Assembly: GCF_002878395.1 (NCBI RefSeq)
Contig: NW_025857520.1
Location: 298,481 to 362,480, forward strand
Origin: Capsicum annuum
Lineage: Eukaryota; Streptophyta; Magnoliopsida; Solanales; Solanaceae
Length of the DNA stretch: 64,000 nt
Reading direction: 5' to 3'
Shown here piece by piece: positions 45,956-57,837 of the stretch. The notes beneath the pieces were generated by a model that saw nothing but the letters and a program-made list of their open reading frames with translations, had not been told where the DNA came from and made no database searches. Both the position numbers and the translations under genes were made by a program. Each line of letters starts with the position of its first letter. Position 1 is the first letter of the stretch.

Positions 45956-46880
45956 TGTAACAACCCTCGAATTATTTTTTATACTTCTATGAGTTGTCCA
46001 TGTTTCCACCTTTTTTGTAGCTTCTGCATGCTATTTATGACATACGGGGATGGGTAATATGATTTTTGAGGTGATCAAATGGATATTAGATGAGGTATTT
46101 AGTTAGGTTTTAATTTAAAAAGTTTGACCAAAGTTACTTTCTAGGTTAATTAGCTTAGATTTTAATTCTATTAGTTTTGGTATGTCTAGAAGGTGATTTT
46201 TCACTTAGGTGGGTAGTTGGTGTAGATCCGAGGTTTCAAGAGCGATTTGAGTCATTAGTTCATTTTATTTAAATTTAATTAAGGATACTACAGTTGGCAA
46301 CAATTTATATTTGATCAAGACAACATCGAATAAGTGATTTGGCGATTCTAACATGTTCGAAACATAGTTTAGCCACTTTATATATTAGGCTTATTTGTGG
46401 GATTTCAAATAAATTTCAAGGATCCATATGATGTTTGGAGTTTGGATTTTGCTATTTAGTTGTCTTTTGGTGTAGATGGGGTCCCTTTTATTGGTCGAGA
46501 GCCTAGGATGTGCTAGTAGAGAATGAAAAACTTATCCTTTACGTTTACAAGGTGGGGTTCAGGATCTCAAAGAAAGAAAGGGGTTCTGGGTTCTTGTTGT
46601 TCAATATATTCGTGATGGGTCCCGGCCAATGGTGCATTTTTGACAGAGCTCTTCGTTCGCATAGAAGAACAGGATATAGATAGTTGAAAATTTCATGTTT
46701 GAACTTAGGTTTCATAACTTGATGTGGGGAGATTAGATATCGATTTCAGGTGATTTAAAATGTGTTTTGTTTAAGTTAAAAAGATTGTATTAAAAGTTGA
46801 AGTTGTGTTTGGACATGCATTTCACATAGAAAAGAGTTAAAAGTTTATGAATGGAAGAAGTTCTTTTACCTGAAAAACTC
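45956..46880 (+). repeat. Start of the 3' LTR of H
   Basis: TGTAACAACCC follows the chromodomain tail and a purine-rich AGTGGTGGTGA. The LTR sense fades after about 46800 and I cannot place its end. GTTGTGTTTGGACATGCATT near 46804 resembles a widespread small repeat of this plant group, by memory only. Confidence 0.55.
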
Positions 46881-48482
46881 ATCTTCAAAAGTTAATAAAA
46901 GAATAATCCCAATATACAACCAAACAATATTTTATTAAAATATTGATCAGAAAACATCTATGGACAAATAGGAATAAAGGGTAAGAAAGTACAAAAATCA
47001 AATTGTGGTATATATATCTGATGAAAAAAGGACAACAAAGAGGAATTTGGTTATACAAATTACAAATCAAGAAAAGCAATTTAAAATTGTTGTTAAAAAT
47101 AATTAATCTTAAACATAAAAATGATTTACATACACATTTTAAGAGAGCATTTTCCGTAAAGAAGGAATTGATTTAATGATAAACAACTATCACCTCCAGT
47201 CCAAAGTTTTCATATTTGAGTCATTAATATTTCTAAAGCAAAAATTTATCTACTCTTTTTTAGCCTACAAGACTGCTAGTACGAAAAGGTGGTGCCAAAG
47301 ATTGTAACCCTAAATTAGTGGTCATGTTTGGAACAAAAATAAGGACAAAAGGATCACAGCTCCAAATTAAAGTGTGTAAATAATTTTTAAAAATAATTAT
47401 CGGAGTAAAATATTACTTTTCCAAAATTTTCAACCATTATTTATTGTTTTCATATTTGTAGGACCATATTCTTATGGAGTGCATCTTTTGGCATTGTATG
47501 AGTCTATGGGACATATAATTCAAAAATTAATAGAGTAAAACACATGTTCCCAAATGTTGTTTTTTAATCTTTTTGCTAAATTTGTTTCTCCTTCTTATTT
47601 TACACTCAAATTTGGACCATGTAAATAACTTTAAAAATTTAAGGAGAGACTGTAGTCAATCAAAAAAATGTTTAGGGTAAGGCGGTTAGACAGGATGTGA
47701 CTATTTTAAACTTATCAATGATATAAATTTACAAAAAGTTATTATGTAGAGAGTGAATTAGGGTAGAAGGTTAGTACGTAGTCGAGTGTTATCTCCTTGC
47801 ATTCCACTAGCTTTAATTCTAATTTTGTAGTGTCTTTGTCTTCAAATTCTGTAAATACCTATAATTCTTTGATTCAATTATCACATTATTTTTATATTTT
47901 CATTGTTCTTTAATTTTATATAATGATTTTTATTAAAAAATTTGTGCATGTTTTGTGTTTGTATGTTATTTTTTATTTTTTGTTATGCGTTACTTGAACC
48001 AGGGGACTTTTATTAATAATTTCTCTCACTACATGAGTAGGAGTAGGATCTATGTATGTGATTTTTTTTCATACTTTATTTGATGAGATAACATTAAATA
48101 TATTATTTGTTAAGTCTATTTTTCATAATATATTTAATTATTTTTTTGTTTGATATTTGTTAGGACCATTTCTTTGTGGAACTCATTTTTTTTGGCAGTG
48201 TAAAGAGATATATGCTTCACTAATAAAAATTAAACATGTGTCAAAATATTCCTTTCACTTTTTTGCTAAATTTGTTTATCCCTTTCTTTTACACTCAATT
48301 TAAAAAATTTAGTATGCAAAGATTTTATTTTTTTAAATTATTATTAATGTATTTTTCCTAATACTATAAAAATGATTTTTGCCATATTTTTTGGGATCAA
48401 ATTTTTGTGAAGACAATATTCTTGTCCATCTATCATAACTTGTGAACATGTAAGGAAAATATGTAATTTTTACCTATATTTC
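46881..48482. other. AT-rich stretch without genes
   Basis: About 1.6 kb, very AT-rich, with poly-T and poly-A runs. No credible ORF, terminal repeat pair or RNA gene was found. It could be LTR remains or an unrecognised small transposon. The boundary to K is sharp at about 48483, where gag coding starts. Confidence 0.5.
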
Positions 48483-49430
48483 AGTTGGACTTGGCTGCTC
48501 GACATTGGTGGAGAGGTTATATGAATTCTAGACCAGCTGGATCTTGTCTTTTGACATGGGCTCAATTTTTTTAGATGTTTCTAGAGAAGTACATGTCTCT
48601 CACCCTTAGAGATCGTTTGAGACATTAGTTATATACATTGGAGCAAGGCTTAGTGACTGTTGCTGAGTTAGAGGCTCATTTTCAAGAGTGGGCCAGGCAT
48701 GTGACTTTTATTCTAGATACTAAGTATGAGATAGTTCATTGCTTTATCAGAGGGTTAAGACTTCCTCTTCATGTGTCTTCTCAGAGTTTGGTTGTTACGA
48801 GGAGGTCTTTTGTCAAGGTTTTTCATACTCGGTTTATGGAAGAGATGTATCATAAGGATCATAGGGGCAGTCATAAGGGGCCTAGACATCAGTGCAGTTT
48901 TAGTGGGAGCCATAGTAGTGTATGATTCAGAGGAAGCCATTTTCATGGAAGATATTATCCACGTCTATCCAATCATCCTCTAAGTCAGCCTCGTCAACCT
49001 ATTTAGGCTGCACTTTCGATTACTGATAAAGGACGATCTACTGCTAGTGATTACCCTGGTCAGGGCAGTGTTTAGTCTTTGAGAGGTGTATAATTTTATT
49101 ATTCCTGATGTGGCAGTTATTATGGGTTACCTAGATCTATTGGTTTAGGTTTAGGTCAAGAGACATGTTATTGTTGTGGAGATCATGGTCACTATTCACG
49201 AGATTTTTCTAATGTGGGGCAATTGTTTCTTCATCTCATAGTGTTCCCCCTATTAAAGTAGTTCATACCTCAGCTAGAAGTGGTTTTCAAGGTTGTAGGG
49301 TTAGTTTCCAAGGTACTCAAGGAGGTTCTCTGGAAGGCAGGATAGGTGGTCAGTTAGAAGGCTAGCCAGGTGGCAGGCGTGGTCAGTTGTATATAGTACC
49401 TATTAGACCAAAGGCTGAGGCTTTGGATGT
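48483..49430 (+). pseudogene. gag pseudogene of K
   Basis: Capsid reading LAARHWWRGYMNSRPAGS and MFLEKYMSLTLRDRLRH, then an open stretch at 48638-48922 (TLEQGLVTVAELEAHFQEWA, YEIVHCFIRGLRLPLHVSSQ, GSHKGPRHQCSFSG). The nucleocapsid knuckle is seen near 49160-49205 as CYCCGDHGHYSRDF, with the last Cys replaced by Phe. The glycine-rich tail runs to about 49400. Stops near 48573 and 48629 and a frame change after 48922 inactivate it. Confidence 0.8.
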
Positions 49431-49862
49431 TTTCATTACGAGTACAATTTTGGTGTGTTGTTAGTCTATCGTTAATTTATTTGATTCAATATCTTCTTAT
49501 TCATATATTATATATATATATATATATATTATGCTCCACGATTAGAGTTATCTTGGGATTTATAATGCATTCCATTATGTGTATCTACTTTTGAGGGTGA
49601 CTCTTTAGTAGTGAATCGGGTGTTCAAATGGTGTGTTGTGACTGTTAGAGATGATACTGATGCTGACCTTACTGTTCTAGATATGTTGGATTTTGATATG
49701 ATTCTGGGCATGGACTGGTTATCCCATAATCATGCGGTCATGGATTATTTTACCAAGACCGTTAACTTAGCCATTCCTAGTGTATCCTCATTCATATGGA
49801 AGAGAGTAATTATCCATAAGCCGATGGGGATTATTTCTTATGTTCATTCTAGGAGGCTTATT
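49431..49862 (+). pseudogene. Protease region of K with TA repeat in the active-site loop
   Basis: The active-site stretch is degenerate (LFDSISSYSYI near 49480-49510, family form LFDPGSTYSYV) and runs into a TA microsatellite at 49504-49530, translated as alternating Tyr and Ile. The second half is open at 49611-49862: CVVTVRDDTDADLTVLDMLD and FDMILGMDWLSHNHAVMDYF, the usual C-terminal protease motif. Confidence 0.75.
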
Positions 49863-50131
49863 TGAAGTGTTTGCGAGTCTTATCTCATTTATATTTGTTA
49901 AATTGTGTGGAGAGTCCATCGCTTAACTCTGTCCCTGTAGTTTGTGAGTTTCCTGATGTGGTCTCTACCGATATGCCTGGTATTCCCCCTGCTCGTGATA
50001 GTGTGCTATTGATCTTGAGCCTAGCACCTAACCTATTTCTATGGCACCTTACTATATGGCTCCTAACGAGCTTAAGGAGCTAAATTCTCAACTTTATGAT
50101 CTTCTTGGTAAGAGTGTTATTAGACCTAGTG
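49863..50131 (+). pseudogene. Pre-RT linker and RT start of K
   Basis: SLNSVPVVCEFPDVVSTDMP and GIPPARD are readable in the open stretch 49862-50080. After a frameshift near 50005 the text continues as [16 protein letters not shown] and [11 protein letters not shown], and stops at the LTR M junction. Confidence 0.75.
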
Positions 50132-50254
50132 TGTAATACCTCAAGTTTTCAAGGTCTAGAGTCATCAAAATATTTTCCATTGATTTAGCTTCCAAATGTC
50201 ACTAGTCTCACTTTAATCTGATATCGTGGAAAAGAGTTATGGAAAATTTCCCGA

Positions 50255-50625
50255 GGGTCTGTCAACAACCAATGACAATGACTATGGCAGTGATCCATTA
50301 TCAGTCATAACGAGTCATTATGTGAAGTCATTGCCTTAAGAGTGAAAGGTCACAAATTTCATCCTAGTAGTGATGAGTTCAGCATTAGACTCATTACAAG
50401 TCCTAACGAGTCATTTGATGGATTTGTCGTCATAATAGAGAGAAATCTAGAAATTAAGTCTCTGACCACGATTCTCGTAACAACCAGTCATAAGACCTAA
50501 GGAGTCGTTAGGAGAGGAGTCATTTTCCTAACAAAAAAGATTCAAAACTTAGGACCTTAGGTCATGACTCAGACCACAACTCGTGACTGGCCGTAATGAA
50601 TCATTACGTGAGTCGTGACTGCTGC
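50255..50625 (+). repeat. Palindromic word block in LTR M
   Basis: Words of the type AACGAGTCATTA, TAAGGAGTCGTTA and CGTAATGAATCATTACG (near 50591) recur at about 60-100 base intervals. The last is a palindrome around one central base. Same relative position as in the other chromovirus LTRs. Confidence 0.65.
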
Positions 50626-51288
50626 TTACCAGAAATTCCCTGATTTTTTTAAAAAGGGTAGTTTAGTATTTTCCCATTCTAATAAATTCTAACCCACATT
50701 GTTTAGGCTTTCCCCAAAAGTGGTATATAAGCCTAAACTATCCCAAATTTACCATTTAATCGTAGAATAAACCCATAACAGAAAAAGAAGCGATTCTCTA
50801 TCTCCAAAAACAAGCTAGGGTTTCTACATCTCAAGTTCAATTTCAAGGATTTTACCCAAGGTTTCCACTTCAGGTATGTGGGGTTTCATCAATGGGTCCC
50901 CTCCACCCATTGGCTCCCAAAAAGCTTTATATCCTCTATTTTACTTTCCCCTCAAGTTGGGTTCCTGATCAAATATGAAGTTTTCTTTAAATTTACACAA
51001 TTTACTTTGTAATTATGCCATGAACATATGTCTTTCCAAAGGGGTGACATCTTTTACGTTCAAAGATCATGAATTTCCCTATTATTGATAAATTATTGAG
51101 TTTGGGTTATGTTTTCTAAAATTCTCAACTATGATTAGTTTTTAATTATTACCATGTTCAGTTGCATTAGCAAAGTTGGTGGGTTATGAACACCCAATAC
51201 CTAGGATTTCGTGCATGAACGAGTTGACATGTTTCGATCACTTTAGATTATTCATATGTTGCTATTTTCCAGAATTTACTATATTGAT

Positions 51289-51290
51289 CA

Positions 51291-51328
<38 letters not shown>

Positions 51329-51329
51329 A
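51289..51329. repeat. TA microsatellite in LTR M
   Basis: Two TA runs separated by a single CA, about 40 bases in all. Confidence 0.9.
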
Positions 51330-51571
51330 TTTGTAGTGTCTTCCTATTTGGAGTGGTGTTTAGTACATAGTGAACACAGGGATAATGGCTCACTTGCCAG
51401 TGTAGGATTGAGACTTTTAGTTGAAGTCCCTAATTCTAGAACTACGGCGCCACAATAGTTATAAAGGGGTCACCCGCCAATTAAGACTAGCACCCTTGTC
51501 CCTTGGAACATTATTTAGTGGATCCACGCCATTTAATGTTGGTCCCATTGAAAAGGTACTAGCACCCTTCC

Positions 51572-52987
51572 TGTCATGACACGATTTATGAGTCATGATG
51601 GCACCTATTAAACTCCGATAGTAGGTAAGCTAAACCGTAGCCCAAAGCTAAACACAATGCTTTAATTTGGTGGAAATGCCCAACATAGGCAAAATGAAAC
51701 AACACAACTTATAAATAAGAATAGTGTTTGAAATAGATAAGATAGTCAATAAAAATACTATCCCACGATCTGGTAGAGCCAGTACAAGAGCATTTAGTAC
51801 TAACAGTACAATGAGTATCTAGAATAGTCAATACATTCTCTTCCATAACTAATGACTGGACATAAAAAGAAAGAGGGAAATGTGTGACTCCTACTCCAAC
51901 AACACACCCTATCTCCGGATATCAACACAACACAAATGTGAATTAGTGGAAGTAGCTAGTAGTCGAAAATACACCAAAATGGTAGAAAAAAGTACTATGA
52001 GTACCAAAACTATGGGTACTCAGTAGGCATCATCTAAATCATGATATAAATATGATTAAAAGTAGTATAACATAACTAAGTCAAGGTAGGAACAAACTTA
52101 AATCATCTCTAACATGGTTCTGCATAAATAGGTAATTAAACAAAAAATAATTATATAACATAATGTAACTCATCAAAACACACAATCATAGCTACAAAAC
52201 TATCTCCCATATGGCAATAATATGAAAAAAAATAAACAACCCATCGCAAGCCCCCATAAACCTAGAAGGTATAACCAAGAAACAATAACCCACCATTGTA
52301 ATTTATTTAACTCTCACAATATAATTGGAATTCATCCAAGTCACGAAGCACTATAGCCATCACTTACCGTGTTCATCATTTGTCAATTAATCAATACAAT
52401 CAACTAATCATTCATTCACTATAATTGATTTTTGTCATGCCACATTATAACCTTTTCCTTATTTTCGACTTAGCTATCAATCTCACACCCCAATATCATC
52501 ATATCATAATTATTATATCATCGTAGCATAATATGAATGTATATACTCAAACTAATATGCTTATATAATTAATGGCCTAAATTTAACTGATAATTAAAAT
52601 CAATAGTTGGACTCAAACTGGTAAATATAATCAATAGTTGGACTAGAACCAAAAAATATATAATCAACAGCAAGAATCAAGACAATAATTGTATAATTAA
52701 AAGCCAGACTTGAACCAATAAATATGTCACCAACTTCATAATCATCCCCTAGACTCAGATTTAGTAAATATTATCCATATCGTATTCATCTTTCGGACTC
52801 AAACTAGTAATTATAAATATATCAGCATAAGAAATAGTATCATCAATAGCATAAGTAATAGCATAATCAATAGGCATCAACCCTCGAATCAACCAACATG
52901 TCCATCAAGTGTCAAGGTTTCTCAATATTACCTCAGTAACCATTTCCAAGAGTCTAACAAGTGTATAAAGGTCTACAAAAGCTAACA
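51572..52987 (-). repeat. P: right part of an inverted chromovirus LTR, cut by element C
   Basis: On the + strand it begins TGTCATGACACG, so in its own orientation it ends CGTGTCATGACA. It is the same family as 41008-44642: the segment at 51885-52035 is the inverse of 44160-44330 (both with GATGATGCCTACTGAGTACC and ATCCGGAGATAGGGTG-like words). The target bases at its left are CTTCC. It breaks off at 52987. AT-rich, no ORF. Confidence 0.75.
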
Positions 52988-54360
52988 TGTGACAAATACC
53001 AAGCGCACACGCAAGTGTAAGTTGTTTTATCAAGTAGTAAAGTGGCTTCAAGAAAGCCCAAGTATCGATCTCTCAGGGGTTTCCATTCGCCGACTATCCA
53101 ATTCTAGTTCAACGATTGAGAAAAAATAAATAATAGAATTTTAGAATTGTAAACCAAAAAAAACTAAACTAATACGGAAAAGTAATGACTTAGGACAATC
53201 AATGGACAGAATCCAGGTTGAAGGCTTACGAACAATCATACTACGTTATTGAACTTTATTCATTAAATTACTTATCTTGGTTGTTAATTCGTAGGGTTAA
53301 TTTCATGATTATGATTTTCCAACCTCTAATCATTTACCTAAGATGATCCTTACAACTACATCGTTGAGTGAGGATTTAATAGCTCACTTAAGTTCTTTAC
53401 AAATATCATCCTACATATGAATCAACTAAGGCATCTAAGTACATCCCTATCCTAGATACTAATTTGAATTCCTAATTTTGTAAAGAACACACAAACCATA
53501 CTTTGTTTATTTCCATATTCTATAACCCTATTCCTTCTCCCGAATTCACAAGGTTGACAATTGATGTATTCTAAGGGTAGCTAATTCTTAAAATAGTTAA
53601 AAGAAGAATAAACAAATAAAAACAATTATAAGAAAATTAACAAACTTAATTAAAACGAAAGTAGTTATGGTCTTGGCCTTAACCCAGACAGGGAGTTTTA
53701 ACGTTTAAGGGAATTATTCATCATCTAATCCCTTGGATTGATGATACAAACGATGAAAGAAACTAAAGTAAAGAGATATAAAACCTAAAAAAAGTATTTA
53801 GGAGCCTCACAACTAGTCCAAGACATCCAAAAGTGATTAAAAATATTTATAGAGTTATATTTATACCAACAGGGTAAGCCTATGTCGTGTTGGCCAAGAA
53901 ATCAACGTGCAATCCAGGGGTGAAATGCAACATGTGATGCACGCATATCATATGTACACACTGTTTTGTGTCCCTTATGAGTCTTTTTGTATCTATCACT
54001 CTCCGTAATTCCTTCCCATGTGCCCTCACTCTCTTTGGATATTTCAGATGTCCAAATTTGTATCAAGTTGCGTATTGTGATTCTGTAATCTATTCCAAGC
54101 CTTTTTGAGTTGTTTCTACTTGATTTGAAGCTTGTAAATCGTTCATATATCATCATAATTAATTCACCAGGAATCCTATAGCATTAAACGCAATAATTTA
54201 GAGATTAAAAGAACACAACATCCAAGACGAAGAACTAGAACTACGAGCTAAGCATAGGCTTCATTCACTTTGATTTCTTTCTTATTTTTTTGACTCTTTT
54301 CTTGATCAAATTGACCCTTGAACATTAACAACAAGTTGTTTCACATATAAATACACAATA
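52988..54360 (-). repeat. 3' LTR of element C (inner end approximate)
   Basis: The first 450 bases align with 57385-57837. The inner boundary is not certain; I place it near 54360, before the 65-bp duplication, because tail sequence related to element A begins after about 54520. Confidence 0.55.
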
Positions 54361-54490
54361 ACTACCTTATTAACTCATGAAACATGTTAGAACCAAATAT
54401 GATAGACTAGACAAACACCTAGCTCACTACCTTATTAACTCATGAAACATGTTAGAACCAAATATGATAGACTAGACAAACACCTAGCTC
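54361..54490. repeat. Perfect 65-bp tandem duplication
   Basis: Bases 54361-54425 and 54426-54490 are identical over all 65 positions (ACTACCTTATTAACTCATGA ... CACCTAGCTC). Everything around it is heavily mutated, so the duplication is recent or an assembly artefact. Confidence 0.95.
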
Positions 54491-54519
54491 AAGCTAGTCA
54501 CACTAGTTTTCTCTGTTGA

Positions 54520-56160
54520 CTTTTAAATTATCAATTTGACTCAAAACTTGTGCGGAAACACTGTTAAACATTGTAAACACATACATGAACACTTATTTTC
54601 ATATTTATATCATTATCACCACATCAAGCACATGAATAATCCTCAAAACAATGCTAAAAAGCCTAGAATAGCAATGCTGAAATGCATAAATTCACCCAAC
54701 ATCACCATCCTAGCATCAAGAATTTACTCACCTAAATGGAAAACTCATGCTTATTTCTCAATAAAGGATATAATACAAATCACCCACGTTCATCAAACAT
54801 GTGCCCCTCACAACAAGAGAGCTACCCATAATTATTCACAATAATGCAATTCATAATATAATTGGTACAAGAATCAAATTATGCTCACCCTCACAAGGAA
54901 ATCATAAGTTACGCATAATGAATCATAAGCTTTTCCTTAGTCTAATGCTCTACTTATATAATAATTTCAAATGTATGATCAATTAGGTCTTTTTCGGGTT
55001 GTAATGTAGGCTAAGGGACGGTTAGAAATTATTTTTGCCAAGAATAATGACTAACCTCTCTAAGTTCATTAATACATCACTTTTTCACATAAAACCATCT
55101 TCAACAACCTATTCACACCTTTTCCATCAACCCATATCTTTTTGTTTTTCCCCATCTCTTTTAAGCAATTTTACAAACACATGGTGGGCATGTTGCTTAT
55201 TCCATTAAGATTCAATTTTTTCCTTTTTCTCAACCATGGGAATATTTCTAACATAAATTATATCACACTCATCCACCATAAAACAATTATAAACACCAAT
55301 AATTATAACCTTGGGGCATCAACTTCACCTTTTTCTTCTTCAATTTCTCAAACTCCTTACTAAATTAATTTTTTTTCAATTAAAGCACATAGGAGCTTTT
55401 TGGATAAAATAATGGTCTATCAAAGAAGGGATTAGACTACTTATATGGCTACCAAAGAAAGGGCTAAAGGATCAATGAGTGTTAACTAGGTTAATGCACA
55501 AAGGTAGGTCAAAAAAAGACGTAAAACTAGGCTATCAAAGAAATGCCTAAATCATTTCCTAAACTGACATTCTTTATTTCACTTTACACATACACTGGGC
55601 AAGTTCTCGACATCACATGCAACAAGAAATATACAAAAAACCTTACATGCACATGGAATATGCTCAAATCAATAGGATCATCATAAACTCCCAACCACAC
55701 AATAACATGAATTCAAAATTATGCCAAAAAGTACAAGAGTCACAAACATAAGCCTAGAGTTCTAAAAATTTGCAATTCACTTATTCCATATGCTTTATAA
55801 ACAACCCACTTGCATAATGTAATAAAAAATAGAACTAACTCAAATCTCACTTATTCCTATCCTAAAAACAAAATTGAGCCAAAAATTAAAAAATTTTCCA
55901 CCTCAAACTTAAAAATCTACTTTGTCCTCAAAGTGAACTTTCTAAAGTAAGAGATAAAAATACTCCCTGAGGCCTCTAAACCTAGCTAGTAGCATCTTTT
56001 TTTCTAAAGGAAGATTCATGGGACCCCACACTCAGTCTTTCTCATGCTCCTTAGCTCAATTTTATGGTATTTAGACTTCCCATTACCCAGTGACTGAACA
56101 AAAAAGAAAAAACTACGTTAAGTAAAAACTAAAGAAAAAAAACTAAAAACAAAATATACC
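54520..56160 (-). other. Noncoding tail of element C
   Basis: Contains the module shared with element A (54780-55050 against 9410-9680). At about 55890-55930 it has the words TTTGAGGTGG and TTTGAGGACAAAGTAGATTT in element orientation, a polypurine-like copy as at 10625 in A. Open stretches such as 54536-54841 have no recognisable product. Confidence 0.55.
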
Positions 56161-56167
56161 TTAGCTT

Positions 56168-57195
56168 GGGTTGCCTCCAAAGAAGCGCCTAATTTAGTGT
56201 TACGCCATGACCTATATCAACTTTTTTCTCCACCTTGAGGATATGAATTTCACCTATAACTTAGCATCAATCTTTTTGCCTTTCTCATAAGGTGGTGGTA
56301 CAAAGATTAAGGGATCGAGTAATGGATGAATGCATGGTAAAACACTCGGTAAGTGAGGTGTATTTTTATGTTGGTTTTCTTAAGGAAAATTAAGAATATA
56401 GGATTCTTGTTTCTCATCTTCACACTCTTCCACTATTAATAATTCCAAAGATAAGACATCATCTAAACATAATGTAGAAAAGTTCTTTGAATAAGGCCCA
56501 ACCAATCCTACTTTAAAATTTACACTATTTTCAACACCCTCACTTTTATTCAACTTCTCAATTTTAGTCTCAAAAGAAAGATGTCAATCGAGTGGCTGAA
56601 ATTCATGTGTTTATTCCATAAATTTTCTAATATCCTACTCATATTTTTCTTTTCTTAACATATGTAGACATGGTGGCAGTGGTATCTTCTTAATTTGTTC
56701 AACAATTTTAGTTTTCGAGTACTCAGACTTCCTCAAATTATCTGCAACTTTATCTACAATAAGTTGGGAAGTCAACTCTGCATCTACCTCCAGCTTATTA
56801 TTCAATTTCTCTAAAACCTCCCAATAGTTATTCATGTCTTCCATAAACTATATTTGAGACACTAAAAGTTGTTTGAGCATCTCTTCCAAGTTACTAGTCG
56901 ACTGATTTTGTTGGGCCTGTTGAAACTGCTGCTTCTGGTTATTCCATAATTGAATTTGAAGCTAATTCTGCACCATTTTGTTGTACTTGTTTATATAATT
57001 TTTTCTTTCAGCATAGCCTACAAACAACTTTGAGGGATTGACAAAACACATAGCTACAGTATGACCACTTTGACCATAAACCAAACACCAAGTTATTGTT
57101 TGATCCATAGATACAATAGTATCCGTATTATATTGTGAATGTCCCATCCATGCACTTCCATAAAAATATGGACAATAAGCCACTTGATATGGTCC
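56168..57195 (-). pseudogene. gag fragment of element C
   Basis: In element orientation the reading starts right after the primer site with MAYCPYFYGSAW. A zinc knuckle follows, CLVYGQSGHTVAMC (about 57090-57050; the second Cys of CX2C is replaced by Tyr), then VGYAERKNYINKY and a Gln-rich stretch QQFQQAQQNQS near 56900. The charged C-terminal part is open at 56635-56844 (KKIPLPPCLHMLRKEKYE), and the post-pol signature (56168-56195) follows. The N-terminal capsid domain, about 300 residues, and the whole of pol are missing. Confidence 0.7.
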
Positions 57196-57362
57196 CCCAT
57201 AAAAAAATAAGAATCATCATCACTCAAAAATTATCTTTCCCAAGTTGACATATCAAGAAGTGTGATAAAAAGAGAAATAAAAGAAAATAAAAAGAAACTA
57301 AACAAAAACTATTTACAACTCAATATAGAAAAACTAAAAATAAGATAGTTGCCTAGTTACGA

Positions 57363-57380
57363 GTCCCGGCAACAGCTCCA
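57363..57380 (-). promoter_or_regulatory. Primer binding site of element C
   Basis: In element orientation TGGAGCTGTTGCCGGGAC lies four bases after the 5' LTR end. Two bases in the first six differ from the canonical TGGCGCC start. Confidence 0.7.
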
Positions 57381-57384
57381 AAAA

Positions 57385-57837
57385 TGTGACAGTGCCCAAG
57401 CACACACGTAAGTGTATGTGATCTTATCAAGTAGTATAGTGTCTTCAAGAAAGCCCAAGTATCGATCTCTCAGGGACATGCATTCGCCGACTATCCAATT
57501 CTAGTTCAACGATTGAGAAAAAAAAGTAAACAATAGAGTTTTAGAATTGTAAACTAAAAAAAAACTAAACAAGTGTGAAAAAGTAATGACTTAGGACAAT
57601 CAAAGGATAGAAGCCCAGGGTTATGGATTACGAATAATCATACTACGTTATTGAACTTCATTCATTAAATTACTTGTTTTGGTTGTTGATTCGTAGGGTT
57701 AATTGCATGATTATGATTTTTCAACCTCTAATTCTTTACCTAAGTTGGTCCTTACAATGACATAGTTGAGTGGTGATGTAATAGCTCACTTAAGTTCTTT
57801 ACAAATATCATCCTACTTATGAATCAAGTAAGGCATC
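57385..57837 (-). repeat. 5' LTR of element C, part inside the window
   Basis: Matches 52988-53437. Element D inserted at AAGGCATC|TAAG: the uninterrupted copy at about 53430 reads AAGGCATCTAAGTACATCCC. Confidence 0.8.

Larger units (their letters stand above)
48483..50131 (+). mobile_element. K: gypsy fragment (gag, protease, start of RT), cut by LTR M
   Basis: A 5'-truncated chromovirus-like coding block of a different gag family from E1, D and F. It ends inside the reverse transcriptase at KSVIRPSV, exactly where LTR M begins. The remainder should lie beyond the right edge of the window. Confidence 0.8.
50132..51571 (+). repeat. M: left part of a chromovirus LTR, cut by LTR P
   Basis: Starts TGTAATACCTC. 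It contains the AAAAGAGTTATGG word (about 50231), a palindromic block (50255-50625), a TATA-like GGTATATAAGCC (50722), a leader with AAACCC and GGGTTTC, a donor-like CAG|GTATGTGGGG (50874) and the shared block near 51360-51440. It breaks off at 51571, where P starts, before the acceptor region. The target bases left of it are TAGTG. Confidence 0.8.
52988..57837 (-). mobile_element. Element C: Athila-like, pol-less, 5' LTR cut by element D
   Basis: In element orientation: 5' LTR (from beyond 57837 to 57385), primer site 57380-57363, a gag fragment, the post-pol signature, a noncoding tail, 3' LTR ending at 52988. The bases TAACA (52983-52987) are its left target sequence. The two LTR copies match from CAAGCGCACACGCAAGTG (52999) and CAAGCACACACGTAAGTG (57396) onward. 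Reverse transcriptase, RNase H and integrase are absent. Confidence 0.8.

Noticed and set aside
46881..48482. A small DNA transposon or MITE in the AT-rich stretch
   Set aside because: I found no terminal inverted repeat pair with flanking duplication by eye; only the composition is suggestive.
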